Positions 49,301-57,995 of a DNA stretch of 64,000 nt are shown here, in pieces. The stretch's first letter is position 1. Each line of letters begins with the position of its first letter. Both the position numbers and the translations under genes were made by a program. Source of the stretch: Euwallacea fornicatus. Taxonomy: Eukaryota; Arthropoda; Insecta; Coleoptera; Curculionidae. The notes under the pieces were generated by a model, which was not told the origin of the DNA, ran no database searches, and saw nothing but the letters and a program-made list of their open reading frames with translations. Where the stretch lies: contig NC_089550.1 of NCBI RefSeq assembly GCF_040115645.1, positions 1,426,001 through 1,490,000 on the forward strand, written 5' to 3'.

Positions 49301-50861
49301 ATGCAATAAAGCTTGACGATTTTGTGGAATTTTTAAAAACTGTTTTCCTTCATTCCTGCATGTAAATAATAAAAAAAACTTTAAAAGTCGGAAGACATAA
49401 CAACCGGAGATAGTAGGCGCGAAAACAAATGCATGCGTTAGGAACTCCTAACACACGTGTATGTTAGGAAAAACAAATGGCGGACATCAGTCCGAGTATA
49501 TTACTCCGACTGACAAAATTGATATAAACCAATAAACTGCCATCGTGCATTGGTCAATTGGGCTAAATGCAGCAGACGCTCGATGATGCATATTGATTTT
49601 GAACTTTTTTTTAATTAGAAGAAAAATAATCTGCATTTTTAGTCTGCGAAAATCGGCGGTTAACATTTTCTTCCAATGCCTGCAGCCGTAATTTACGGAG
49701 AATTAAAATATGCGTGCATGGTACCTCTTTTCTTTCGATCCAATCTAAAGCTCAGCTCAAAACTTGTATAGCTCGCGCGTCAGTTACTACATTTCTAACT
49801 TCAATGGAAATATCTTCACCGTTCTCGTTGTCCATATCTTCCTCATTAGCATCGTTCGTCTGCTTATCTTCGTTCTATAAATTAATTTCACCATTTTCAA
49901 GAAATCAAAAACATCCAATGACGCCCTGATAAGAACATCGGCAATGGATCGCGTTGTTTCCTATTTACTCTTACGAGAACATCATCGTCATCTTGGTCAT
50001 TTGTACAAAAAAGATTGTTCCGACAATTTTGAGTAGTTTGCAGGTTGACTGCATTTGAGGCCATAGGCAAATTTAAAACAGCTTCTCGTAATATTACCTG
50101 TTTCAAAGCCACAGATATGTTTCCAAGATTCTTTGGTAACTTGTAGAAGTAGCTTTGAAAGTCATCACTGCTTCTTCGGGTAGCGGTTAGAAAACATTTA
50201 CTGAAATGGCATCTTCGTCCACTTCACTGCCTCGCGAAAATTGAAGGAAATTTCTATAATATTATGTGGGTTCCCTTTCAACTAGGTTCATATATATACG
50301 ACCCACCGCTCGCTTTCGTTTCTGATATCTCATAAAACATGGGTATTTGATATCCCTCCATGAGCATCAAACCTCAGTTCCACCGTACCAAAAAAGGTTG
50401 TCCCAAAACAGTAAAATTCACTGCAAGAATACGCTCTCGACGTGGATACTTTTCGTTTCCTTTTGCAGACTTAGACCTGTATGATAACCCCAAATTGATT
50501 TTCAGGTGATTACCTGCGAGACAAATACGACGGAGCCACCGAAGTCCGCGTGAATCGTCGAGGTCGACTCCAGCTCAAAGACCCCCAAATCACCATTCCC
50601 ACGGCCTACGATCTGGTCTATTTGGAGGACTCTCCCGACTACTGCGTTCGGAACGACGTAAAGGGCACCTTGGGCACACAGGGCCGACCCTGCAATCGCA
50701 CAAGCCCGGATGTCGATGGATGCAACATATTATGCTGTGGGCGCGGTTACAACACTATCAAAGCAGTCGTAAAAGAAAGGTGTCAATGCAAATTTAAGTG
50801 GTGTTGCGAGGTGCAGTGCAAGACCTGCGTTAAGTCGTTGGACACGCACACTTGCAAATGA
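22921..50861 (+). CDS. Wnt5: Wnt5 secreted signalling ligand, complete, 6 coding exons
   Basis: Coding exons are 22921-23045, 34328-34569, 36964-37144, 42120-42231, 44404-44506 and 50506-50861. All joins use GT-AG and fit in phase, giving 1119 nt and 372 residues, the normal Wnt length and far shorter than the N-terminally extended Drosophila Wnt5. Wnts are secreted lipid-modified ligands; Wnt5 signals through Ryk/Derailed and Frizzled/Ror receptors, in flies mainly in axon guidance. Residues 1-31 look like a signal peptide with a basic N-terminus. The product has 24 cysteines in Wnt spacing. Ser236 in CKCHGVSGSC is the site Porcupine acylates in other Wnts. N-glycosylation sequons are at NGT (38), NCS (106) and in CNRTS near the C-terminus. 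The Wnt5 assignment rests on CKTLPGLSPGQ, RPKDLKKEWVWGGCGDN, KFTQNFIDVREKERK and GDYLRDKYDGA; Wnt7 is the nearest alternative and fits less well. The ATG directly follows a splice acceptor and an in-frame TAG, so upstream untranslated exons are expected. Introns are 11.3, 2.4, 5.0, 2.2 and 6.0 kb. Confidence 0.95.
24040..24770. other. Strand-asymmetric T/C-rich block with long chance-like frames
   Basis: The plus strand is heavily pyrimidine-biased (repeated TTCTTTT, CTCCTTTC and similar). Open frames of 102 and 137 codons lie here on the plus strand (24044-24352 and 24349-24762) and one of 68 codons on the minus strand. The plus-strand products are Phe/Ser/Leu-rich without domains. On the minus strand the sequence is A/G-rich and reads Lys/Glu-rich. 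Long frames are expected in such skewed DNA, so I do not call a gene, though an eroded minus-strand element ORF is possible. Confidence 0.35.
25871..25904. repeat. GC-rich near-perfect hairpin
   Basis: Positions 25871-25885 (TTTACGGCCGTCGCC) pair with 25889-25904 with one bulged base and an AAG loop. A 15-bp GC-rich stem in AT-rich intron DNA is unusual. Its role is unknown; it could be the end of a small element or an extruding palindrome. Confidence 0.7.
27018..27110. mobile_element. Repeat-family end (TATACGGGGTGTAAC)
   Basis: This begins TATACGGGGTGTAAC and then resembles the sequence starting at 21625 (ATTTCACGGAGCGATAGGACT against ATTTCAGGGGCCGATAGTACT). It is a diverged copy of the same repeat. 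The other end was not located. Confidence 0.4.
28360..28410. repeat. (TA)n microsatellite followed by poly-A
   Basis: An alternating TA tract runs from about 28360 to 28399, with a short GTATACA interruption, followed by a run of A. It is directly visible and lies in Wnt5 intron 1. Confidence 0.9.
29061..29096. repeat. Three 12-bp tandem units
   Basis: GGCCTCACTAGC, CGTCCCACTAGC and GGCCTCATTAGC follow one another without gaps. This is a small GC-rich minisatellite just upstream of the mariner fossil. Confidence 0.8.
29500..30115 (+). pseudogene. Mariner-family transposase fossil
   Basis: Plus-strand fragments in order resemble a mariner (DD34D) transposase. Near 29500-29640 lies a helix-turn-helix block reading SLKVSKSSVGKLLKQI, a stop, then YVSKLD. 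Near 29690-29760 lies RITEGEKWIVYSNV followed by a KRKKPA stretch, where intact mariners have TGDEKWI. Near 29905-29945 lies PPYSPDLSPSD. Near 30058-30110 is a remnant of the usual YERGIMKLPERW end in broken frame. Stops, frameshifts and an internal deletion are present, and the first catalytic Asp segment reads EGEKW instead of GDEKW. The copy is inactive. Inverted ends were not found. Confidence 0.8.
30571..31951 (+). mobile_element. Tc1-like transposon with 37-bp terminal inverted repeats
   Basis: Ends at 30571-30607 and 31915-31951 are inverted repeats of 37 bp with about 30 matches. Both begin TATACTG and run through GTGAC and a TAGAAAA block to CGTAAA. TA lies at both boundaries. The 1381-bp length is typical of Tc1 elements. 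It contains one broken transposase. It sits in Wnt5 intron 1, about 450 bp downstream of the mariner fossil. Confidence 0.9.
30805..31790 (+). pseudogene. Tc1-family transposase, frameshifted
   Basis: The likely original start is the ATG at 30805 (MATRRTQRIL), after which the frame shifts into HKLSEFERSRMVG, the start of the Tc1 DNA-binding region. Further pieces are a SLREIVTKLNRS helix, NNIAFSDEFRFCL (with the first catalytic Asp, in a shifted frame near 31235-31285) and a C-terminal block with RPHVAK, PPRSPGLSPTEH and LIRSMPRPVQ (31530-31785). The usual QDNARPH carrying the second Asp is degraded to TIRPH. Several frameshifts make it non-functional. Confidence 0.85.
34570..36963 (+). other. 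Wnt5 intron 2 (2.4 kb)
   Basis: Donor GTAAGT at 34570, acceptor TTCCAG ending at 36963, phase 1 join (G|CT, Ala). Contains a 4 x 17-bp minisatellite at 35386-35453 and nothing else that I recognise. Confidence 0.8.
35386..35453. repeat. Minisatellite: four 17-bp units
   Basis: Four gapless 17-bp units with consensus near GAGCRCACGTAGKCCGT: 35386-35402, 35403-35419, 35420-35436 and 35437-35453. Each carries a GTAG core, and three of the four have the longer ACGTAG. They are GC-richer than the surrounding intron. Confidence 0.85.
37145..42119 (+). other. Wnt5 intron 3 (5.0 kb)
   Basis: The junction is after 37144 (TAC AA|GTAGGT); a later GTAAAT at 37149 would include a TAG, so it is rejected. 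The acceptor TTTCAG ends at 42119 and A completes Lys. Around 37490-37520 is a GGGACGCCACTGG block like the array at 3.6-4.3 kb. No host gene or intact element was recognised. Confidence 0.75.
42232..44403 (+). other. Wnt5 intron 4 (2.2 kb)
   Basis: The join is phase 0 (AGG|GTAAAT to TACAG|GCG). The intron contains a large inverted repeat at 42795-43307. Nothing else was recognised. Confidence 0.8.
42795..43307. repeat. Large inverted repeat, arms ~145 bp, spacer ~222 bp
   Basis: Arm 42795-42939 and the reverse complement of 43162-43307 align along their whole length at roughly 80% identity by eye. Shared blocks include GTTTC.TATTTTTCA, GAAAAATGTATT, ATGAAAGTTTTTGCT and GTTACAGA.AA.TATCGAAAA. 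Similarity ends near ATG(A/G)GG outside and after CGAAAAA inside. It may be a foldback element or two head-to-head copies of an unknown repeat. Transcribed with Wnt5, it could form a long imperfect duplex. Confidence 0.8.
44507..50505 (+). other. Wnt5 intron 5 (6.0 kb)
   Basis: The join is phase 1 (ATA G|GTAAGA to TTTCAG|GT GAT, Gly). It contains a GC-rich island at 44750-44940, a tandem array at about 44990-45740, a repeat-family end at about 46731 (TTACAGGGTGTGAAT) and a TCF-type GCTTTGATC at 48497-48505. Open frames are short and without domains. Confidence 0.8.
44990..45740. repeat. Decayed tandem array of ~160-176-bp units ending CCTGTATAT
   Basis: CCTGTATAT-like junctions occur at 45152, 45311, 45487 (as CCTGCTTGA) and 45651, spacings 159, 176 and 164 bp. 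After each comes a (G/A)CGT.TTTGAT.CT.CT.. stretch. Before each comes TTTTCAAATA(A/G)GACA or AATTTTTTAAAAAGGGCAC. Mid-unit landmarks TTTCGAGAT and TTGGTGTC also recur. Units share the CCCTGTA terminus with the transposon ends in the window, so the array may derive from one of them. Confidence 0.65.
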
Positions 50862-52039
50862 TGCGAATATTGAATATGGATTTCGATTCTTAAGACTGAT
50901 CTTCGCACTCGTGTGACAAAGAGTAATAAGTATGTTTTTGTGTATTATAGTGCAGCTGGTGATTTTGTACAATTTATTATTGGAATGAGATTTCAGTATT
51001 TTTTCACTTTAAGTGTAATCGATGAGCTTTATCGTTTTCATATAGAGTAGGTTTATACATATTATATTTCTTATTTAAATAAGCTGTAGAGTCTCTAGGA
51101 GATAATATGTATCTATAATAGGATGTAGGTAACCGCCAGGCAGGTATCAAACCACTTGTCGGAATGTTGGAATCGAAAATTTAAATGCGGGATTAATGTC
51201 AATTAATGAACGCTACGTCAGTGGTCGGTAATTAATAGACGATAATATAACTCATATCATCAAGAGATCGTAGGTAATTTATTACCAGCTTTTCAAGCGA
51301 ACTTAATCATCAATTCTGTCAAAAGTTTTCAGACTCTGATAAAATGGAGTTTTATCTGCAATTTCTATACTCTGATGCATGGTTATTAAACTCCCCGCAG
51401 GTTAATGAAACTATAAACGACCAAACGCATCGTTTTGTTTGAATTTTCATGAGGGCCTGGGAAGTATTTATTTATTATTAAAATTTTATTTATATGTAAA
51501 TTACAAAGTATTCTTTTAATTATGTACTTAATAATTAAAACCTATTACGAAGTGGCCACGTGCTTTCATTTTTGTTTGCGATATTCCCCTTCTCTGGAGG
51601 TCAGAAGCTTGATTTTTCAAATGAAAAACGTGCATTTTTTAACGTTTTCAATCAGGGCTACCGCAAAGCAGAGCTGGCCTTAGTAAATGTGGCGCCCAGA
51701 GCGAATTTTTAATTATCGTCCTCCTACTCGCGAGAAAAACCACCGTTTTTTCCTAGTGCGCCGCCAAACCAATCGAGAAGAAATAACTGTCGGCGCCACC
51801 TACCATCGCTCGTCATAAACATTTCGTGCTGCCATCTGAGTTTCAATTGATGCACTTCCTTCTACAATTCATGTATTATTCACGTCTCTCTCTGAACATA
51901 TTTCTAAAACAAGGACGCACACATAATCTGTTCTTTTTATTGATATTTATGCGTCATCGAAGAATTTTTTTTTTTGACAATACTTATCCAAATCATATGC
52001 TTTATTGTCAAATGTTCTCCCTTGTATTTCTCGAAAGTA
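50862..52039. other. Wnt5 3' flank; probable 3' UTR then intergenic
   Basis: The Wnt5 stop TGA ends at 50861. The following AT-rich sequence should hold its 3' UTR; no canonical AATAAA is close to the stop, so the cleavage site is not placed. Around 51740-51840 is a GC-richer patch (GTGCGCCGCCAAACC, GGCGCCACC) that could be a promoter for the small ORF at 52040. No other coding sequence was recognised. Confidence 0.4.
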
Positions 52040-52312
52040 ATGCTTTCTTTATTGGATTATTTTACCAATTCATCCATTTTTAATGGAGTTCTTGTTTATT
52101 TAAACATCGTCGAAGTTTATTTGTTGGACACTGTGGGAATTCTACGCGAACAGGATCAATTGATAGCAGGTGCGTTGGGCTTTGACGATTTCCAGTTGAA
52201 GTTGCTCACCACCTTTACAACCCTCCTCTTTCTCAATCTGTTGTTGCTGTTTGTGTCTTGGAAGTACTACGGGAAGGATATCTACGATCGTTTTATAAGC
52301 CTGTGTAAGTAG
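52040..52312 (+). CDS. Possible small single-pass membrane protein, unrecognised
   Basis: A 90-codon frame starts at the first in-frame ATG (52040). The C-terminal two thirds looks protein-like: an amphipathic, acidic stretch (LLDTVGILREQDQLIAGALG, FDDFQ) is followed by a strongly hydrophobic segment (about residues 56-75: LLTTFTTLLFLNLLLLFVSW) and a basic KYYGKD tail. Acidic before and basic after the helix fits a tail-anchored or small integral membrane protein. I recognise no family. The N-terminal part is less convincing, so the true start may come from an upstream exon. CTGT|GTAAGT just before the stop is also a perfect donor sequence, so the frame may be an exon that continues by splicing. 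It lies 535 bp before UBXN6 on the same strand. Confidence 0.35.
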   Translation: MLSLLDYFTNSSIFNGVLVYLNIVEVYLLDTVGILREQDQLIAGALGFDDFQLKLLTTFTTLLFLNLLLLFVSWKYYGKDIYDRFISLCK

Positions 52313-52846
52313 GTTTAGGTAGTCCCAAATTTTATTCCTAATTAGGCATTTGTAACTACGTTAGTAAATCAGTTTAATCAAGATGTTCAAGCTTTTTCAA
52401 CTACATATTTAGACGATATACAGAATGATATATATAACCATAAAGATATAAAATTGTTTATTTCTTTATCTTCTCTAATTTATATGAATCAGCCTTTTCA
52501 AACAACTCTGTATTATATCAATCTATAATCCATCACATTGTTGAAGACAATATCACTACACATTTTTACAAATGGATAAGGAGCGGGATCAACAAGATTT
52601 AGAATAATTCTCAAAAAAAGCTTTTTGTTTACAAATTGAACTTTTACGCTTTCATATTTATCTCTTACTTTATAATCTTTGACTTCACTAGGAGTTCTAC
52701 TGCGACAATAAATTAGATGTATTTTCACCTTGGGAAAAAAAGTTTTGTTTTCCAGCAAGCAACAAGGAAATTGAGGAATTAAAAAACAGCGTCTCAAAAC
52801 TTAAACTACCCAAAGAGCACACCCCTCGAATCTAGATTTTAACAAA

Positions 52847-54905
52847 ATGGCAGAAAAAATTTCGGAGAAAGTGAAAAATTTCTTCCAAAAAAAGAAAGCC
52901 GACACCAAATTTAGAAAAGCCGGGCCCGGCCATAAACTAACAGAATCCACGTCATCTAATACTGCAGCACCAAAGCCTAAAAAACCTGGATATATAGCAC
53001 CTCAAAGAAACACCCCTTCTGATGTCACAAGGCAAGCTGCAGAAGCTGCTTTAGCTAGAATGTCTAGTCAAAAAAAGGATAGTGCTTTCAATACTTCGCT
53101 TGCTGCCATTCAGGCGAAAGTAGGTTTGATCATAACGTTTTTGAATTATGTTAGAAAAAATTTGTTTAGGTAAGGAGGGAACTAGAGGCCGAGAGGAATA
53201 ATGCACAGCCCCTTGCTGAGGTTCCCATAGGTCCCAAGGAAACAGAACTTGAAGTTTCTGCACATTTGGCTGTTAAAGGTAGAGAAACTCCGTAAAATGA
53301 GTAAAGATAGTCCAAGAAAAATTGTTTTTAGGAGTGTATTTCAGATGCCCACTTGTTAGCGATGAAGTTCTAAACAAAGAAGATTGGAAGGTAAAAATTA
53401 AAGAGTTTCTCTTTGCCGCCTTGGAGGAAGAACGAGGTATAACTGCGTGCCTAATTCTATATTCGTGTAATTATAATCGAACAAAGGTAATTCACTGATT
53501 CTAGTGGACATTAATTCTCTTTTTATGTGCCCACTTTGGATTTATAGGTTCAAGACTGCGTCAATATTCTCTGTCGATACATCGACAACATCATCGGCAA
53601 CCCCACGGAAACGAAATTCCACAGAATTAGATGTTACAACCCCACGTTCACAGATAAAGTGTTACCCGTGTTGGGAGCTAGCGAGTTTTTGTATGCTGCA
53701 GGATTCAGACAACAGAGAATGGAACATAATGGAGTTGAAGAGGATTTCTTGGTGTGGTCTGAGGAGAATGTCGGAAGTCTGGAGACTTTGGAGGTGACAC
53801 ATTAACAATAAGTCATATTTTGTTTAGTTTATGCTGGAAGTTTAGAGCTTTTAAAACGAAATTTATTGTACCAGAAAGCCTGTGGTACTAACATCGTTTA
53901 TGTTTTTAATCAAGTCAGTGACGGAACTGGAATCTTACTCAAAAAGATATCTCTCAAACATTCAGAATATTTTACAAGCAATGTCTATGCTTTGTTAAAA
54001 TCTTTTATAAAATTACAAATGTGCGAAGGTTTCAAAAACCCCCAGTAATAATCAAAACTTTAGAGTAAACAGATTTTTTTGTGTTTTCAGTTTCTCAGAG
54101 ACGCCTTGAAGTCAGAAAATCGCGTGGATTTAGAGTTAGACAGGAATCTGCAAATTCTTTCGCCCGCGCAGGCGGCAGTACGACTCGAATTGCCTCAGGA
54201 TTTCTATGCGATTTCTCCCGAGGAAATAAAGAAAGAGCAGCAATCCAAGTAAGCACGTGCGAGCCTTGACTTGGTGTAATAAATAATTGGATTGGTTGGC
54301 GACGTTTTTTCACAGAAAGTGGTTCTTTTACAGGATTTGAAGAGCTATAGTTTTTTTATTTTAGATCTGAAATGGCCGAAAAACAACTCCAGCTTAGGAC
54401 TAAAGCTATGCGGGAAAAAGACGAATTGAGGGAGATTAGGAAGTATAAATTTTCTTTAATTAGGGTACGATTTCCGGATGGTTTATATTTACAGGTAAGT
54501 TTTCACCCTTCAAGTCTCGTATTAAATGTAAATAGAAAGGCGAATATTAAAGTACAACAAAGTTCTTAGTTATGGAGAAAAAATGACGTTATAATGATCT
54601 AAAATTTTAAATGCATTTTCACCTTTTTTTGCAAGGGCACATTCTCCGTATACGAGAAGTTAGCCGACGTGTTAGATTTTGTCAGAGACAATCTGGAACA
54701 TGACGGTTTGCCCTTCATCTTAACCACCCCAACAGGCCAAAAATTCGAGGAAAAAGACTTTGAGTCCACTTTAGCAGAGCTGCGTCTCGTTCCCGCTACC
54801 ATCCTCATATTCGAGTGGGATCCCGCCTTTAACGAGGAAATACAAGCATCTGGCAACATCACTTATTTAAAACCCAAAATTATGATCTTGATGCAAGAGT
54901 TGTAG
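52847..54905 (+). CDS. UBXN6: UBX domain protein 6 (UBXN6/UBXD1), p97/VCP cofactor, 7 exons
   Basis: Exons are 52847-53119, 53170-53278, 53332-53486, 53548-53793, 54091-54248, 54365-54494 and 54636-54905. They join in phase to 1341 nt, 446 residues, against about 441 in human UBXD1. The protein is a cytosolic adaptor of the AAA ATPase p97/VCP in ER-associated degradation and endolysosomal sorting or clearance. The N-terminus KKKADTKFRKAGPGHKL is the conserved UBXD1 start. A VCP-interacting-like helix, RQAAEAALAR, is at 62-71. VRRELEAE follows, and then VYFRCPL at about 128-134. A PUB domain covers about 165-255 (CVNILCRYIDNIIGNP, GASEFLYAAGF). A charged coiled-coil-like linker precedes a UBX domain at about 337-420 (RVRFPDGLYLQ, FILTTPTGQKF). 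The UBX loop has VPA where p97-binding UBX domains have FPR, as is typical of UBXD1, so p97 contact should go through the N-terminal motif and PUB domain. Six introns, the shortest 50 nt; the intron after exon 4 starts with the weaker donor GTGACA. Confidence 0.93.
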
Positions 54906-57900
54906 ATTTTATGAATAGGACATACATTTAGAGGGAACAGCTGTGGAAGCAGAAGCTTTTTTAGGTTGCTACACATCTTATAGAGTCGCGCTGTAATTTT
55001 TTAATCGTTGTTGTAATTAATAGTTTGAATTGTTTTGCAACCGCATGAGAAAAAAATGTGATAAATAGGGAGTCGATTTCATTTACTCTTAAAACGTATG
55101 TTCCCAAAATTGTAGGGACAAGTATATTATTAATACGATTGAATCGAAGTCTATTAATTTTATTTTATTACTGAATATTACACTTTATTCCGTCACTGTA
55201 ATTAAACTGTTATAAATTGGAAAGCACATTTCGGCATTTTATTTAAACCATAAATAAGGAAAACTAAAATAATAATTTTACTTTGTGATAGAAACTTCTT
55301 GTACACATCGACAGTACACTGGTAGAAAGCACTTGTAAGTAAATTGGCCGGTTTATCAAATTTGATTTGCTGCTGACAATAGTGCAGTAGTTTTACAGTT
55401 AACAAGTTAGTGACAGAGGCCCTTTAGAGTCAACTTTGATATTAATAATTAAATATTATTTGGCGTAAAACGCGTTGTCAAATTATTTTTGGAATGATTA
55501 AACCCATGAATCTGCAATCAATCGGCAAACAAGTCCCTACAAACTAGCATTTAGCAATCTCTTAATTTTTAGTTATGCAAATTGAACTCGTTTTTCTTCC
55601 TGTGGTCGGCTGACTTAGCTGCCAGAAAGTAAAGTTTTGCATTAAGGTATTTACAAACGAATAACTGAACCCACAGTGGAAATTTCTGTGAATGTTAGCA
55701 CGTTAATGCTGGGTTTCTACAACACATGAGAGTATTGCATAAACTCGACATAATACAACTCAGTGCGTTGTTCTTGTCTTGTCAAAATCCTCTTTAAGAA
55801 ATTTTAAATTACGTTGTCATTAATTTTCAACTATTTGCCATTTGAATTGGCTCAGATCATGTGGATAAAGTCATTTAATGGATGAACCTGCATGCTGAAA
55901 TATAAAGTGAGTTTATTTTCTGCTGGATCTTCATGATTTCAACATTACCATACATTTTACCTTACTCACCTCGCGTGCTGGGGTTTTACTTACACACTCA
56001 CCTACTGCTTAGCGGAAACACCTAACAATCTTTGCCTTTGCTTCATTGGGCCTTCGACGGAGCCTTATAAGTGGGAGGAGTCTCAGGAGTCCACATTGCA
56101 TCCATCATCGACCCTCCCACTTATGTCAAGTCTTCGAACCAACTAGTGAGTCAAGTATCGTCAACAGGAATGTAGAGAGGTTGTTGCCAATTTTTTTGGG
56201 GATTCACCTTTACTGCTTACTGGTGAACAGTTTATCAACAATGCGTATCTAGAACATATCCCATAGTCACCAGATAATATTCATAGATTTTACCTACATA
56301 AAGCACATAACATTTGTGCATATGCTTCATAATATGTAAGCTTTGTGTTGTACTAATATAAGGAGTCAAATCGCTAGTTTCCAGAAATTAAATTAATTTT
56401 AATTATCGCTACTTGTTACGAACTCCAAACGATTTTTTTCTTTTTTTTAACACCATTAACTCTGTAACGAGCATATATACTATTCATGGAAACGTTGAAA
56501 TAAGAACAATCTTAGTTTCAAGATTTCCTTGGAATTTAATTTCAAAAGTTGTCAGTACTTTAACCTAGTGGCCTTTATTAGATATCTACTAATTCTCACT
56601 TCAAACGTTAAAATAGTAATGTATTGAATAAATAGACTGGGGCTCTATTCCATATAAATTTAAAAAAAACATCATTTAAAAATGACTAGATTAAAATTTA
56701 CATCAAAACAAACTTGTCATGCGTTCCTGAGGTTGCTCTTTGGGAAACTACCTGTGAAAGTATTTTAACTTCCCCCCCAAAATGCCAAAACGTTTCAGAA
56801 TCAACTGATGGGTGTTGCAGTTTTTTGGACATTTGAGTTTCTATTTGAACATTTATAAAATTCTATAATTTACATTAATTAATCAAAAGGAACATTAAAC
56901 TTGAAAAATAAATTATCAAATTGGCACTGCAACAAACTTTCACCTTCACAAAGACACAGTAACCCCACAAACAGACACAAAAATGGCACTATTACTCTTA
57001 ACATCTATAACTTACCCTGACACTTGCCTGCAAAGGAACTACTGAAGAAAACACTGTTTATCAAGAACTTTTTGTATTTGTCACTACACTATACAATATC
57101 GAACCATTCAGGCAATTCCATTATAAAGTAAATGAAAAGACCTGAATAAGCTATTCAGTACAGTCAACCAAAACTTAGCACTATCACATTACTCAGTTGT
57201 TCATACAAAACCACTAACTAATGAACAGTTCTTTCACATCCATTTTAAACTAGACATTTTCAGACGAAACTACCTCGGGAAACCACTATTTTACGTCGAA
57301 TCAGAACAAAACTAATGAGAAAGAACTGCAAGCCACTTTTCCAAATTTTCACACCACTGATTTTTACATTTTTGTGTCTCCGCTGCTTGAACACTACATG
57401 AACATCTTACACATAATCAATTGGTTACAACAAATTAGCGCTGTTCTCCAATTTCCTGAAATCAAATGATAAAAGGTTTATAAATGGGATTAAATGATTC
57501 TTCACCCAAAAGATACAGAGCATAATGGGCCGAATAAATGGGCCTAAAAATAGATGTTTTAAAGTGGCTTTTCATGTAAATTAGGTATGTCATATTTCTT
57601 AAATAAATAGTAAATTGTCACCAAATAGGCACGTATATAAAAAAATAATAGCAATTTATGGACAACGCAACTGTTATGGGGAAATGTAATTTAACATTTT
57701 ATAAAGAACTAAGCAGCAAAAAAGGCAAAGGGTGACAATAATAAGCAAATAAAAAGGCAATTACATAGGGCGAAACGTGAGTCTAGTGATATTTGTCCTT
57801 GCTACTTAATCAGGTATAAATAAAAAAATAAAAGAAAGACAAAGTCACTTGACCCCTGGGTAGACCAAAAAAAGAAAAATCCATCCCATGTTGCAACATC

Positions 57901-57995
57901 AATAAATCAAAATCCCATATGACTATACCTAAAACTCCAAATTGGACTTAATCTGTGTAAATAATGATAAAGTGCCAAATAACACAAAATAATAA
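54906..57995. other. Convergent intergenic region between UBXN6 and nito
   Basis: Should contain both 3' UTRs. TTTATT (minus-strand AATAAA) at 55159-55164, 55184-55189 and 56574-56579 could serve nito if its 3' UTR is long; none lies close to its stop. On the plus strand ATTAAA near 55201 is a weak candidate for UBXN6. The stretch has no coding frame of interest and no recognised repeat. Confidence 0.45.
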
